A DNA stretch of 64,000 nucleotides. Origin: Oxalobacteraceae bacterium OTU3CAMAD1 (lineage in GTDB: Bacteria > Pseudomonadota > Gammaproteobacteria > Burkholderiales > Burkholderiaceae_D). Positions 18,897-27,711 of the stretch are shown one piece after another. The stretch's first letter is position 1. Every line of letters begins with the position of its first letter. Position numbers and translations under genes: made by a program. The notes under the pieces were generated by a model, which was given only the letters and a program-made list of their open reading frames with translations, did not search any database and had not been told where the DNA came from. Location: contig CP099650.1 of NCBI GenBank assembly GCA_024123915.1, positions 868,001 to 932,000 on the forward strand, in the 5' to 3' direction.

Positions 18897-20139
18897 GCAG
18901 CATCACGCCGGCGCCCTGGCCGCCGAACGGGCGCATCAGGTGATGCCGCGCCATCGCGGCGCCGCCGATGGCGATGGCGTTGGCGCCGAAGTGCGGCGTG
19001 CGGATGGTGGGCGCCGGCAATTGCGTGGCCTCGGCGTAGTCGCGCAGCACGTCGCGTCCCGGCGCCAGGAAGCGCTCGCCCAGGCGCAGCGCGGCGCCGC
19101 CGACGACGATGCACATCGGGTCGAACGCCACCCACAGGTTGTTGAGCAGCACGCCCATGTGGCGTCCGGCCGCTTCGACCGCCCGGCACGCGGCCGCCTC
19201 GCCGGCCTCGGCCTGGGCGAACAGCCGCTCAAGCCGCTCCGGCCCGGAGTCCCCAACCTTGCCGGCGTCGCCTGCCTTGCCCGGCTTGCCATACACCTGG
19301 TCCGTCACCGCCCGCATGCCGATCAGCGCGTCGGCGCAGCCGCGCCGTCCGCACGAGCACGGCGGGCCGGCCTGCTGCAGGATGGTGTGGCCGACCTCGC
19401 CGGCGAAGCCGTACAGCCCCGTCAGCAGGCGGCCGTTGACGACGATGCCGGCGCCGACGCCGTAGCCGATGCTCAGGTAGATCAGCGGGTCGGCGCCGAC
19501 CTCGCCGGCGAATTCGAGCTCGGCCAGCGCGGCGACATTGGCCTCGTTCTGGATGAACAGCGGCAGCCCGGCCAGCGCGGTGGCGGCGCAGCGCGCGCGC
19601 AGTTGGCCGACCACGTCGACGTCGCGCCAGCCCAGGTGGGGGGCGTAGCGCAGCACGCCGGTGGTGTCGTCGACCACGCCGGGCACGCCGATGCCCAGGC
19701 CGAGCATGGCGCGCCCGGCCAGCGGGCCGCCGGCCGCCGTCATCGCCACCAGCTCGTCGGCGATGAGGCCGACGCAGGCGGCCGGGTCGGACAGGTCGGG
19801 GTAGGGCAGGGCGCGCTCGGCCAGCACCGTCCCGAGCAGGTCGGTGGCGACCACGCGCGCGCCGCCGACGCCCAGGTCGGCCCCCAGCAGCGCCAGGCGG
19901 CCGGTGTCGATGCGCAGCGGCGTGGCGCGCCGGCCCAGGGCGCCGGTGGCGACCAGTTCGCTTTCACTGAGCCAGCCCTCGTCGAGCAGTTCGCGCACCA
20001 GCAGGCTGACGGTGGACTTGGTCAGGCCGACCGCCTCGGCCAGGGCCGCGCGCGACAGCCCGGGCGCGCCGCATAGCTGGCGCACCAGGGCCATCCGGTT
20101 GATTTGTTTGAGCAACTGTTGGTCGCCGGCGACGATCAT
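18877..20139 (-). CDS. ROK-family transcriptional regulator (NagC/XylR type)
   Basis: The 420-residue protein has an N-terminal winged helix ([24 protein letters not shown], about residues 28-52). A ROK domain follows with [12 protein letters not shown], a sugar-binding region, and the zinc motif CSCGRRGC. This build is typical of repressors that answer to sugars or sugar phosphates. It diverges from the TonB-dependent receptor gene at 20462, sharing a 322-nt control region, so it probably regulates that receptor. Its final residues KPARL are coded by a genomic repeat, suggesting that the repeat altered the original C-terminus. The inducer is unknown. Confidence 0.92.
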   Translation of the reverse strand: MIVAGDQQLLKQINRMALVRQLCGAPGLSRAALAEAVGLTKSTVSLLVRELLDEGWLSESELVATGALGRRATPLRIDTGRLALLGADLGVGGARVVATDLLGTVLAERALPYPDLSDPAACVGLIADELVAMTAAGGPLAGRAMLGLGIGVPGVVDDTTGVLRYAPHLGWRDVDVVGQLRARCAATALAGLPLFIQNEANVAALAELEFAGEVGADPLIYLSIGYGVGAGIVVNGRLLTGLYGFAGEVGHTILQQAGPPCSCGRRGCADALIGMRAVTDQVYGKPGKAGDAGKVGDSGPERLERLFAQAEAGEAAACRAVEAAGRHMGVLLNNLWVAFDPMCIVVGGAALRLGERFLAPGRDVLRDYAEATQLPAPTIRTPHFGANAIAIGGAAMARHHLMRPFGGQGAGVMLQKPARL

Positions 20140-20215
20140 GGCTAAGGTTTTAAAAGTGGGAGTTGCCGGGGATCATACGCTCGCCGGCGCGGCTGCGGGC
20201 GCTTCCCGCCCCGTT

Positions 20216-20248
20216 TTGGGGCGCGCAAGGGCTCCCATGCGCGCCCAA
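20216..20248. promoter_or_regulatory. GC-rich dyad in the ROK/receptor control region
   Basis: TTGGGGCGCGC (20216-20226) and GCGCGCCCAA (20239-20248) form an inverted repeat with one bulged G around a 12-nt spacer. It lies 77 nt upstream of the ROK start and 55 nt before the receptor -35 box. It could be an operator or a hairpin in the ROK leader; I cannot decide. Confidence 0.4.
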
Positions 20249-20302
20249 GTGGGGCTTCTTTACAACACTGCACGAATTTGGCGCGGTAATTCGTTCGATC
20301 AA

Positions 20303-20331
20303 TTGACTAATGGTTTTTTTACTCTTATTCT
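20303..20331 (+). promoter_or_regulatory. Candidate promoter of the TonB-dependent receptor gene
   Basis: TTGACT (20303-20308) and TATTCT (20326-20331) are 17 nt apart in the AT-rich part of the 322-nt divergent region (20140-20461). The palindrome TCAATTGA (20299-20306) overlaps the -35 box and is a possible regulator site. A leader of about 125 nt would follow, with ATTCAT (20343) and ATGAAT as a weak dyad. Apart from this and the GC-rich dyad, I see nothing else in the region. Confidence 0.6.
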
Positions 20332-20461
20332 GGCATGGCCTTATTCATTTGTTATTCGATGAATCGACAGTTTTGCGGTTGTTTGTAGTGTTGCCACTTC
20401 CGACGTTGCCTTGACCCTGCTCGATGACGTCGGAGCGATAAATATAATTAAGGAGATGTAA

Positions 20462-23452
20462 GTGCGAAAAAATTTGAAAACGTTTTCAGAGTCCCCGCTG
20501 AACCAGCGCCGGTTGATCTGCCTGGCAGTTGCCGGCGCCTGCGCCACGTTCGTGCCCGCGTTCGCCCAGACCGCCGGCGTGCCGGGTGACGGCGCCGACG
20601 GCCCGAAAGTGGTCGTGACCGGTATCCGCGCCAGCATGCAGTCGACCATGAACATGAAGCGCAACGCCGACGGCATCGTCGACGGCATTGTCGCCGACGA
20701 CATCGGTAAATTCCCCGACACCAACCTGGCCGAATCGCTGCAGCGCATCTCCGGCGTGTCGATCGACCGCAGCAACGGCGAGGGCCAGAAGGTCACCGTG
20801 CGCGGCTTGGGCCCGGACTTCAACCTGGTGCTGCTCAACGGCCGCCAGATGCCGACCACCGACCTGAGCGACCTGTCGGGCCGCTCGTTCGACTTCTCGA
20901 ACCTGGCGTCTGAAGCGATCTCGCAGCTGCAGGTCTATAAGACCGGCCGCGCCGACAGCCCGACCGGCGGCATCGGCGCCACCATCAACGTGATGACCGC
21001 GCGTCCGCTGGACAATCCCGGCATGCGCGCCAGCGTCGGCGCCAAGGCCGTCAAGGACAGCTCCAACAGCGAACTGCCCGGCTCGATCAAGGGCAGCAGC
21101 GTCACCCCCGAGTTCTCGGGCATCTACAGCAACACCAGCGAAGACGGCCGCTTCGGCATCGCTGTTAGCGCTAGCCACCAGCGCCGCGACTCCGGCTTCA
21201 ACCGCGCCGGCCTGGCCAACGGCTATCAGGGTCCGTTCCGCGGTTCCGACACCACCGAAGGGTCGACCCTGCCGCAGCCGGGCCAGCCGGGCTCGGAGAA
21301 GATCACCAACCGTCCCGGTCCGACCGACCTGTATCTGATCCCGCAGAACTTCGGCTACGGCGTCAACGCCATTTCGCGTCAGCGCACCAACGGCCAGCTG
21401 GTGCTGCAATTCCGTCCGGTCAAGGAACTGACCACGACCCTGGACGCGACGTATTCGGAACAGAAGATCCAGACCAAGCGTAACGAGCTGAGCGTGTGGT
21501 TCGGCCAGACCCCGACCTCGACCAGCACCTGGCCGGGCGGCAAGGTGCAGACGCCGCTGACCTACATGGAGACGTACAACACGCCGCAGGACATCTCGGT
21601 GGTGGGCGGCGATTACGCGACCAAGACCAAGAACAAGTCGATCGGCTTCAACACCGTATGGAAGGCCACCAACGACCTGCGCCTGGAGCTCGACCTCCAC
21701 CATTCGAACGCCGAATCCGGCGCCGACAGCCCATGGGGCAGCGAGAACAACCTGTCGAACGCCAGCTACAGCCGCGGCAACACGATGGTCGACTTCACCA
21801 AGGAGTTGCCGGTGGTGAGCATGCCGGCGGCCAACCTGGCGGCCCAACCGATCCAGGCCACCGGTTCGTGGTTCCACAACAGCTGGCAGAAGGCCACCAT
21901 CAACCAGGCGCAGACCAAGGGTAGCCTGAAGCTGTTCGAGGCGTCCGAGCTGAACTTCGGCGTCGGCTACACCGACTCGACCAACCGTTCGACCTATTCG
22001 AACGTGCAGAACAACAGCTGGGGCGGCGCTTCCAAGGCGTCCGATTACCCGGGCAGCCTGTTCCAGGCCAATTCGCTCGGCTCGTTCTTCAAGGAGTTCG
22101 GCGGCCACAACGCGCCGGAGCTGTTCGGTTCGCTCTACACCTTCGACTTCGGCAAGGTCCGCGCCGCCACGGCCGCGGCCACCGGCCTGTCGACCTACCT
22201 GCCGAATTTCGACAGCGCCGACACCGACCGCGAGCTGAAGGAAAAAACCACCTCCGGTTACGTGTCGCTCGGCACCGACTGGGATGCCGCCATCCCGTTC
22301 CGTACGTCGATCGGCGTGCGCATGGAGCGCACCAAGGTCACCTCGGTGGCGCAAGTACTGGTGGGCACCGGCGTGGTGTGGGAATCGCAGAATGAATTGC
22401 CGCTCAAATTCGCCGGCGCGTCGTACAGCACCCAGGAAGCCAGCTACAACAACGTGCTGCCGAGCCTGAACTTCGACGCCGATCTGCGTCCCGACATGAA
22501 GCTGCGCGCCAGCGTCGGCACCACCATCGGCCGGCCGCGCTACGACCAGATGCAGGGCGGCTTGACCCTGGGCACCATCGGCAACGTCTTCACCGGCGGC
22601 ACCGCTTCGGTCGGCAACCCGGCCCTGAAACCGGTCAAGTCGAAGAATCTGGACTTGTCGTGGGAATGGTATTACGACCAGCAGAGTGTGCTGTCGATCG
22701 CCGGCTTCCACAAGAAGATGGACAACTACGCCGGCCAGACGGCAACGTCGACGCCGCTCTACAACCTGCACACGCCGGTCGGCGGCGCGTATTACAACGC
22801 TGCGCGCAGCGCTGGTTGCTCGGCGGCCGACACCAACTGCCTGCGCAACTACATCCTGACCAACTTCCGCGGCCAGCCGGGCGTGGAATACATCGGCGTC
22901 AAGTCGGACGGCAACCTCGACGGCAAGATCACCGGCCTGGCGACCGATCCGCTGATGCCTTTCCTGCTGACCTCGTATGCCAACCAGAAGTCGGCCACGG
23001 TCAAGGGCGCCGAGATCAACGTGCAGCATATGTTCGGGCGCACCGGCTTCGGCGTGCAGGCCAACTACACGTACGTGACTTCGCCAACCAAGTATGACGA
23101 CGCCAACACGGCGGATCAGTTCGCGATCCTGGGGCTGAGCAATTCGGCCAACCTGGTGGGTATCTACGAAGACCAAAAGTGGTCGGTGCGGTTGGCCTAC
23201 AACTGGCGCGACAGCTTCCTGGCCTCGACCATCGACGCCGGCGGCGGCCGCCCGGCGCCGGTCTACACCGACAAGTACGGCCAGACCGACATCAGTGTTG
23301 GGTACAATGTCACCGACAAGCTGAGCCTGCAGGCCGAGGTCATCAACCTGACCAACGCCACCCAGCGCCAGTACGGCCGTACCGAGCGTTCGACCCTGAA
23401 CGTGACGCAAGCCGGTCCGCGTTACATGCTGGGCGCGCGCTACAAGTTCTGA
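20462..23452 (+). CDS. TonB-dependent receptor, TIGR01782 (Xanthomonas-Caulobacter) type
   Basis: The start is a GTG at 20462, six bases after a strong AAGGAG; an ATG at 20456 is followed at once by a stop codon. The product is 996 residues. A signal peptide (cleavage near AFA-QTAG, residue 36) precedes the plug domain. The plug has the family hallmark DDIGKFPDTNLAESLQRISG and VTVRGLGPDFNLVLLNGRQ. A long 22-strand barrel ends in the required aromatic residue (ARYKF). Receptors of this class take up oligosaccharides and other complex carbohydrates. The divergent ROK regulator and the downstream JmjC/cupin-like gene are typical companions. A terminator follows directly. Confidence 0.95.
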   Translation: MRKNLKTFSESPLNQRRLICLAVAGACATFVPAFAQTAGVPGDGADGPKVVVTGIRASMQSTMNMKRNADGIVDGIVADDIGKFPDTNLAESLQRISGVSIDRSNGEGQKVTVRGLGPDFNLVLLNGRQMPTTDLSDLSGRSFDFSNLASEAISQLQVYKTGRADSPTGGIGATINVMTARPLDNPGMRASVGAKAVKDSSNSELPGSIKGSSVTPEFSGIYSNTSEDGRFGIAVSASHQRRDSGFNRAGLANGYQGPFRGSDTTEGSTLPQPGQPGSEKITNRPGPTDLYLIPQNFGYGVNAISRQRTNGQLVLQFRPVKELTTTLDATYSEQKIQTKRNELSVWFGQTPTSTSTWPGGKVQTPLTYMETYNTPQDISVVGGDYATKTKNKSIGFNTVWKATNDLRLELDLHHSNAESGADSPWGSENNLSNASYSRGNTMVDFTKELPVVSMPAANLAAQPIQATGSWFHNSWQKATINQAQTKGSLKLFEASELNFGVGYTDSTNRSTYSNVQNNSWGGASKASDYPGSLFQANSLGSFFKEFGGHNAPELFGSLYTFDFGKVRAATAAATGLSTYLPNFDSADTDRELKEKTTSGYVSLGTDWDAAIPFRTSIGVRMERTKVTSVAQVLVGTGVVWESQNELPLKFAGASYSTQEASYNNVLPSLNFDADLRPDMKLRASVGTTIGRPRYDQMQGGLTLGTIGNVFTGGTASVGNPALKPVKSKNLDLSWEWYYDQQSVLSIAGFHKKMDNYAGQTATSTPLYNLHTPVGGAYYNAARSAGCSAADTNCLRNYILTNFRGQPGVEYIGVKSDGNLDGKITGLATDPLMPFLLTSYANQKSATVKGAEINVQHMFGRTGFGVQANYTYVTSPTKYDDANTADQFAILGLSNSANLVGIYEDQKWSVRLAYNWRDSFLASTIDAGGGRPAPVYTDKYGQTDISVGYNVTDKLSLQAEVINLTNATQRQYGRTERSTLNVTQAGPRYMLGARYKF

Positions 23453-23482
23453 TGTTGAACGGTAGCGTATAGTCGGGCCACG

Positions 23483-23508
23483 GGCCGTCGCGATGCGACG
23501 GCCTTTTT
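23483..23508 (+). terminator. Intrinsic terminator after the TonB-dependent receptor gene
   Basis: GGCCGTCGC (23483-23491), a 3-nt loop, GCGACGGCC (23495-23503) and T5 form a textbook terminator. It ends only 16 nt before the next start codon, so expression of the cupin-like gene depends on read-through or a promoter inside the receptor gene. Confidence 0.88.
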
Positions 23509-23523
23509 CATTTGGGGAAGTCG

Positions 23524-24519
23524 ATGCAAGCGATAGTGGAAGTGGACGGCGGCGCGCCGCTGTCCGACGAGATTTTGGCCTCGCCGGTGCCGCTGGTGCT
23601 GCGCGGCCTGGTGGCCGACTGGCCGCTGGTGCGTGCCGCGCGCGGCGGGGCGGGGCAGGCCGACGCCTACCTGCGCAGGTTTTACCGCGACGCCACCGTG
23701 CTGGCCAGCCACAGCCCGCCGGGCACGGGCGGGCGCATCTTTTATAACGACGACCTGAGCGGCTTTAATTTCACGTCGCAGATGGTGCGCTTCGACCAGG
23801 TGCTCGACGCGCTGCTCGCGCACCTGGACGCGGCCGACCCGCCCACCCTGTACGTCGGCTCGACCACGGTCGACACCTGCCTGCCGGGGATGCGGGCCGA
23901 AAACGATGTCGACCTGGGCGCGCGCGATCCGCTGGCCAGCATCTGGATCGGCAACCGCACGCGCATTCCGGCCCACTACGACGTGCCGGACAACCTGGCC
24001 TGCGTGGCCGCCGGGCGCCGCCGCTTCACCCTGTTCCCGCCCGAGCAGTTGAAGAACCTGTACGTCGGCCCGCTCGACTTCACGCCGGCCGGGCAATCGG
24101 TCAGCCTGGTCGACTTCGCGCGGCCGGATTTCGAGCGCTTTCCCCTGTTCGCCGAGGCGCTGCGGCACGCGCAAGCTGCCGAGCTGGAACCGGGCGACGC
24201 GCTGTTCATCCCCAGCATGTGGTGGCACCACGTCGAGGGGCTCGAGCCTTTTAACATCCTGATCAATTACTGGTGGCGCCAGTCGCCGGACTGGATGGAC
24301 ACGCCGGCCAGCACCCTGTCGCTGGCGCTGATGACCCTGCGCGACCTGCCGCCGGCCCAGCGCGCCGCGTGGAAGGAGATCTTCCGCCACTACGTGTTCG
24401 ACAGCGACGGCGGCGAGGCGGCGCACATCCCGCCGGCCGCGCGCCACTCGCTGGCGCCGCTCGACGACGACGCCGCGCGCATGCTGCGGGCGCAGATTCT
24501 GCGGCGGTTGAATCGGTAG
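23524..24519 (+). CDS. Cupin-like (JmjC-type) protein
   Basis: The ATG at 23524 follows GGGGAAG; the alternative TTG at 23512 precedes that site. The protein is 331 residues. A JmjC-type double-stranded beta-helix can be followed from VPLVLRGLVADWPL to the end. Iron ligands look complete: His151 and Asp153 in IPAHYDVPDN, and a distal His in MWWHHVEGL (235 or 236). Members of this group (cupin_8) hydroxylate proteins or small molecules using 2-oxoglutarate. Their genes often sit beside TIGR01782 receptors, as here, but their role in glycan uptake is not established. Confidence 0.88.
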   Translation: MQAIVEVDGGAPLSDEILASPVPLVLRGLVADWPLVRAARGGAGQADAYLRRFYRDATVLASHSPPGTGGRIFYNDDLSGFNFTSQMVRFDQVLDALLAHLDAADPPTLYVGSTTVDTCLPGMRAENDVDLGARDPLASIWIGNRTRIPAHYDVPDNLACVAAGRRRFTLFPPEQLKNLYVGPLDFTPAGQSVSLVDFARPDFERFPLFAEALRHAQAAELEPGDALFIPSMWWHHVEGLEPFNILINYWWRQSPDWMDTPASTLSLALMTLRDLPPAQRAAWKEIFRHYVFDSDGGEAAHIPPAARHSLAPLDDDAARMLRAQILRRLNR

Positions 24520-24564
24520 AGGCGGTGGCCGAGGTCTATAATGGACTTTTGAGCGGGAGGCGAC

Positions 24565-24762
24565 ATGAAATACCGAGTTGCGCTTCATAAATCCGAAGAG
24601 GGCTATAGCGTTTCTGTTCCGGGGCTGCCAGGTTGTTGTTCGCAAGGGGCAACCGAGGAAGAGGCGCTTGAAAATATCAAATCGGCGATCGCCGAGTATC
24701 TTGAAGTCGTGGAAGAGAATCTCCACGGTACCATCACACGCGAAGTGGACGTGGTGCGGTAG
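24565..24762 (+). CDS. HicB-family antitoxin
   Basis: A 65-residue protein with the partial RNase H fold of HicB/UPF0150: MKYRVALHKSEEGYSVSVPGLPGCCSQG, then EEALENIKSAIAEYLE. It has no C-terminal DNA-binding domain, so it is the short form. A GGGAGG ribosome-binding site lies five bases upstream. It is followed two bases later by the HicA gene, antitoxin first, the reverse of the classic hicAB order of Escherichia coli. Confidence 0.88.
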   Translation: MKYRVALHKSEEGYSVSVPGLPGCCSQGATEEEALENIKSAIAEYLEVVEENLHGTITREVDVVR

Positions 24763-24764
24763 CC

Positions 24765-24977
24765 ATGGTCCGCGTTCCTGGCGTCAATCACCTGGATGTG
24801 GTCAAGGCGCTGCAGAAGGCTGGCTTTCACGTCGCCCGGCAGGGCAAGCACATTGTCATGACCGATGGACGTCACGTCGTTACCATTCCCCGGCACAACC
24901 CGGTTAACGCCTTTACGCTGGGCACGATTGTGCGCGGCGCGGGCTTGAGCGTAGAGCAGTTCCGTAGCTTGCTGTGA
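24765..24977 (+). CDS. HicA-family mRNA interferase toxin
   Basis: This 70-residue double-stranded RNA-binding-like protein has the HicA layout: VVKALQKAGFHVARQGKHIVMT, then VVTIPRHNPVNAFTLGTIVRGAGLSVEQF. The catalytic histidine usually found in a GSH stretch is present as GKH. The toxin would cleave mRNA unless bound by the HicB protein encoded just upstream. Nothing in the sequence suggests inactivation. Confidence 0.88.
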   Translation: MVRVPGVNHLDVVKALQKAGFHVARQGKHIVMTDGRHVVTIPRHNPVNAFTLGTIVRGAGLSVEQFRSLL

Positions 24978-25048
24978 GCGGCGGTGGAGTTCTGGACAGA
25001 ATCTTCTGACGCCGGTAGGCTGTTGTCAATTGCCCAACCGGATATACC

Positions 25049-25894
25049 ATGCTCGCCGCGCTAGACCTCCATTTGCTCGACCACTCCGCTCGCCAGGGAC
25101 TGCGCGGCGCTCCGCGTTTTGTGATCGAGTTCCTGTATTTCGGCATCAAGGAGGCAAGGGCATGCCTGTTCGTCGCATTGTTCTTCGCGGCCGTGTTCCT
25201 GGTGCCGCGCGCCGGCATCCTCGGCTTGCCGCGCTACGACGTGCTGTTGGTGGCGGCCTTGGCGATCCAGGTGTGGATGGTATGGGCCGGGCTCGAAACC
25301 TGGGACGAGCTCAAGGCCGTCTGCCTGTTCCACTTGGTCGGCTTCGCGCTGGAGGTGTTCAAGGTGTCGGGCAGCATCCAGTCGTGGAGCTATCCGGACT
25401 TCGCCTACACCAAGGTGCTCGGCGTGCCGCTGTTCTCCGGTTTTATGTACGCGGCCGTCGGCAGCTACATCATCCAGGCGTGGCGCTTGTTTGACTTGCG
25501 GATTCGCCATCATCCGCCGTACTGGATGGCGGTGTTTGTCGCGCTCCTTATATATGTCAACTTCTTCACCCACCACTACATCGGCGACTACCGCTGGTAT
25601 TTGGCCGCGTGCGCGCTGGGCCTGTATGCGCGCACCACGGTGGTGTTCCGCCCGCTCGACCGCGATCGCCAGATGCCGTTGCTGCTGAGTTTTGTGCTGA
25701 TCGGCTTCTTCATCTGGCTGGCCGAGAACATCAGCACCTTCTGGGGCGTGTGGCGCTATCCCAACCAATTGGGCGCGTGGTCGGCGGTCCACGTCAGCAA
25801 GTGGAGCTCTTGGTCGCTGTTGGTGGTGATGACCTTCACCATCGTCGCCCACCTAAAACATATCAAGGCCCGCATCCATGTCGCCCGGGCCTAG
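25049..25894 (+). CDS. DUF817 family integral membrane protein
   Basis: The product is 281 residues with about eight predicted helices. Family-typical stretches are FLYFGIKEARACLFVALFF, LFHLVGFALEVFKVSGSIQS, and WLAENISTFWGVWRYPNQ. No function is known. The ATG at 25049 has only a weak ribosome-binding site (GGATA). It converges with the PEP-CTERM gene. The stop codons of the two genes face each other nine bases apart within a small CCTAG/CTAGG dyad followed by ATTTT. Confidence 0.82.
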   Translation: MLAALDLHLLDHSARQGLRGAPRFVIEFLYFGIKEARACLFVALFFAAVFLVPRAGILGLPRYDVLLVAALAIQVWMVWAGLETWDELKAVCLFHLVGFALEVFKVSGSIQSWSYPDFAYTKVLGVPLFSGFMYAAVGSYIIQAWRLFDLRIRHHPPYWMAVFVALLIYVNFFTHHYIGDYRWYLAACALGLYARTTVVFRPLDRDRQMPLLLSFVLIGFFIWLAENISTFWGVWRYPNQLGAWSAVHVSKWSSWSLLVVMTFTIVAHLKHIKARIHVARA

Positions 25895-25903
25895 AATCCA
25901 GGG

Positions 25904-26698
25904 CTAGGATTTTCGTCCCGCCCGCCGGGCCGCACTGCCGGTCAGCAGCAGGCCGGCCAGCAGCATGGCGTAGGTGGTCGGCTCCGGCACCACGGCAGCC
26001 GTCACCGTGATGTCCGTGTAGGCGAGGAAGTTGACGCTCACTGCCATGGCGGTGGCGCCCGGGTTGGCGAAGGCCAGGGTGAAGAATTCGCTGTTGCTGG
26101 CGGCGCCGGTGTCCTCGCCCCGGATCAGCGCGCTCTCGCGCGACAGATAGCTAAAGGTGTGCATCTCGCTGTCGGTGATGTCGACCGACGCCCAGCTGAA
26201 GACGCCATACCCTTCGCCGGCGCCCAGCGAGCGGTTGGCATCGGTGAGCACGTCGCCCGACACGGTCAGCAATGTATGCGGGGCCAGGGTCAGCCATATC
26301 CACTGCTGGCTGTCGGCGCTGACCATGTTGTCCAGCCCGAGGGCGGTGCCGGTGGTGACGTGCGCGGCGACATCGCCCACTGCGCCGGTGGTGGTGGCGC
26401 CGGCCGTTGCCGAGCTGTGCGCCATCTGCGCGGTGCCGGCGGTATAAGGCGGCGGCGTCACAGTGGTTGGATAGAAGCCGCCGCCGGTATTGCTGGTGTC
26501 GGTGTAGACCATGAGCCGGCTTTCGAATGAATCGATGACATAGCCGGCGTTGGCGCCGTCCTGCGGCGTCAAGTCGATGACGCCGAGCGTGACGTTGCCG
26601 ATGCTGGTGGCGCCACCCGCGCCGGCGAACGCGGGGCCGGCGGCAAGGCTGGCGCAGGCGGCCAGCACGGGTAATATCTTACGCAACAGTGTATTCAT
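25904..26698 (-). CDS. PEP-CTERM sorting domain protein
   Basis: The 264-residue protein has a signal peptide (cleavage near GPAFAGAGG, about residue 26) and a Thr/Ser/Ala-rich beta-type body with no recognised catalytic motif. It ends in a PEP-CTERM tail: VVPEPTTYAMLLAGLLLTGS, then a basic end. The tail is the exosortase (EpsH/XrtA) signal, so the protein is probably processed and exported to the surface, often together with exopolysaccharide. No exosortase gene is in the window. A clear AAGGAG site precedes the start. Function otherwise unknown. Confidence 0.9.
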   Translation of the reverse strand: MNTLLRKILPVLAACASLAAGPAFAGAGGATSIGNVTLGVIDLTPQDGANAGYVIDSFESRLMVYTDTSNTGGGFYPTTVTPPPYTAGTAQMAHSSATAGATTTGAVGDVAAHVTTGTALGLDNMVSADSQQWIWLTLAPHTLLTVSGDVLTDANRSLGAGEGYGVFSWASVDITDSEMHTFSYLSRESALIRGEDTGAASNSEFFTLAFANPGATAMAVSVNFLAYTDITVTAAVVPEPTTYAMLLAGLLLTGSAARRAGRKS

Positions 26699-26935
26699 GA
26701 TGTCTCCTTAGTGGCGTCGGGCGCCTTTTTTATCGGTTGGAAAGAGTGGGGAGGGAACCAGCGATCGCTGGTGGGACTTCATGCTACCGACGCCTGAAGC
26801 GATTCGATTGATCCCGCTCAGCAGTCGGTTCGACGATGCGCCGCCGCGCTTTTGCGTGGGCCTGCGCCGGCTCTCGGTCCTGCATCCCTGTCTGTGCTAG
26901 ATTAGTCGGATGCCAATTGTCTGAGAGGAGGGCAT

Positions 26936-27310
26936 ATGAAAGCGCAGACCATACAACCCGCCGCGCTGGCCGAACTGGCCCAGGCAGGCGGCAATTTCAG
27001 CGTCTCGGTACGGGCGCAAGACGGCGGCTGGACCGTGTATGTCCACGATGAGCGCAAAGATTATTCGTTGGTGGATGCCGAGAGCAACCGGGTAGCGATC
27101 TTTGAGGCGCTCGACGACGTCGAGCGGCGGCTGCAATCATTGGGCATCTGCCAGTTCCAGGTCGACGGCCGCCTTGAAAGCGACTCGGACGATCCGTCCT
27201 ACGACGCCTGGCTGCTGGCGCAAGTCCAGGAGGCGCTCGACGATCCGTCGCCATCGATACCGCACGAAGAGGCCATTCGGCAGATCAGAGCTGCGATAAA
27301 GGCGGGATAA
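26936..27310 (+). CDS. Antitoxin-like protein with PaaA2-type C-terminus
   Basis: This 124-residue protein is in two parts. The N-terminal 85 residues form a compact alpha/beta region (SVSVRAQDGGWTVYVH; VAIFEALDDVERRLQSLG) similar to small ParC/plasmid-stabilisation proteins. The last 35 residues, SYDAWLLAQVQEALDDPS and IPHEEAIRQIRAAI, match the toxin-binding motif of PaaA2/ParD-like antitoxins. GAGGAGG precedes the ATG. The next gene overlaps its stop by one base (TAATG) and encodes a ParE toxin, so it is very likely the cognate antitoxin with an extra N-terminal domain. Confidence 0.8.
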   Translation: MKAQTIQPAALAELAQAGGNFSVSVRAQDGGWTVYVHDERKDYSLVDAESNRVAIFEALDDVERRLQSLGICQFQVDGRLESDSDDPSYDAWLLAQVQEALDDPSPSIPHEEAIRQIRAAIKAG

Positions 27311-27597
27311 TGTCCCCGCCCCGCCGGATTGATTGGCGAAAGCAAGCCGTCGATGACATGGCCGCGATCGGCAGGCATATCGCGCTCCATAGTCCCATCA
27401 ACGCCGACCGGTTTTTAGATGAGATCGTCGCCCATGTCGAATTGCTGACTATTTATCCATTCATGGGCAGGAGCGGGCTGAAACCGGGCACCCGTGAGTT
27501 GATTGTCCACACGCACTATTTAGTCATCTATCGCGTGCTTCCCACCGTTATAAGCGTCTTACGCGTGAAACACGTGGCCAAAAAGCGCCCGCCTTGA
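27310..27597 (+). CDS. ParE/RelE-family toxin
   Basis: The protein is 95 residues with the ParE fold order: IDWRKQAVDDMAAIGRHIA, a middle helix (ADRFLDEIVAHVELL), YPFMGRSGLKPGTRELIV, and YLVIYRVLPTVISVLRVKH. ParE toxins poison DNA gyrase; RelE relatives cleave ribosomal mRNA. The GTRELIVHTHYLVIYRV block points to ParE. It is translationally coupled to the antitoxin upstream. Confidence 0.9.
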   Translation: MSPPRRIDWRKQAVDDMAAIGRHIALHSPINADRFLDEIVAHVELLTIYPFMGRSGLKPGTRELIVHTHYLVIYRVLPTVISVLRVKHVAKKRPP

Positions 27598-27711
27598 GCG
27601 CGCTGGCCGATATCTTGGTGCGCCGCAACCCGCATGCCGCCTCGCTTTCCGTCATCCCGCCACACCGGCCCGATAATTCCGCGTAAACCCGACATACCTC
27701 GTACTTAGTTG

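Noticed and set aside
20486..23410. A 974-residue minus-strand frame opposite the TonB-dependent receptor gene.
   Set aside because: Its His/Arg/Gly/Ala-rich translation is the antisense image of a high-GC gene; the plus strand encodes a full receptor with signal peptide, plug and barrel.
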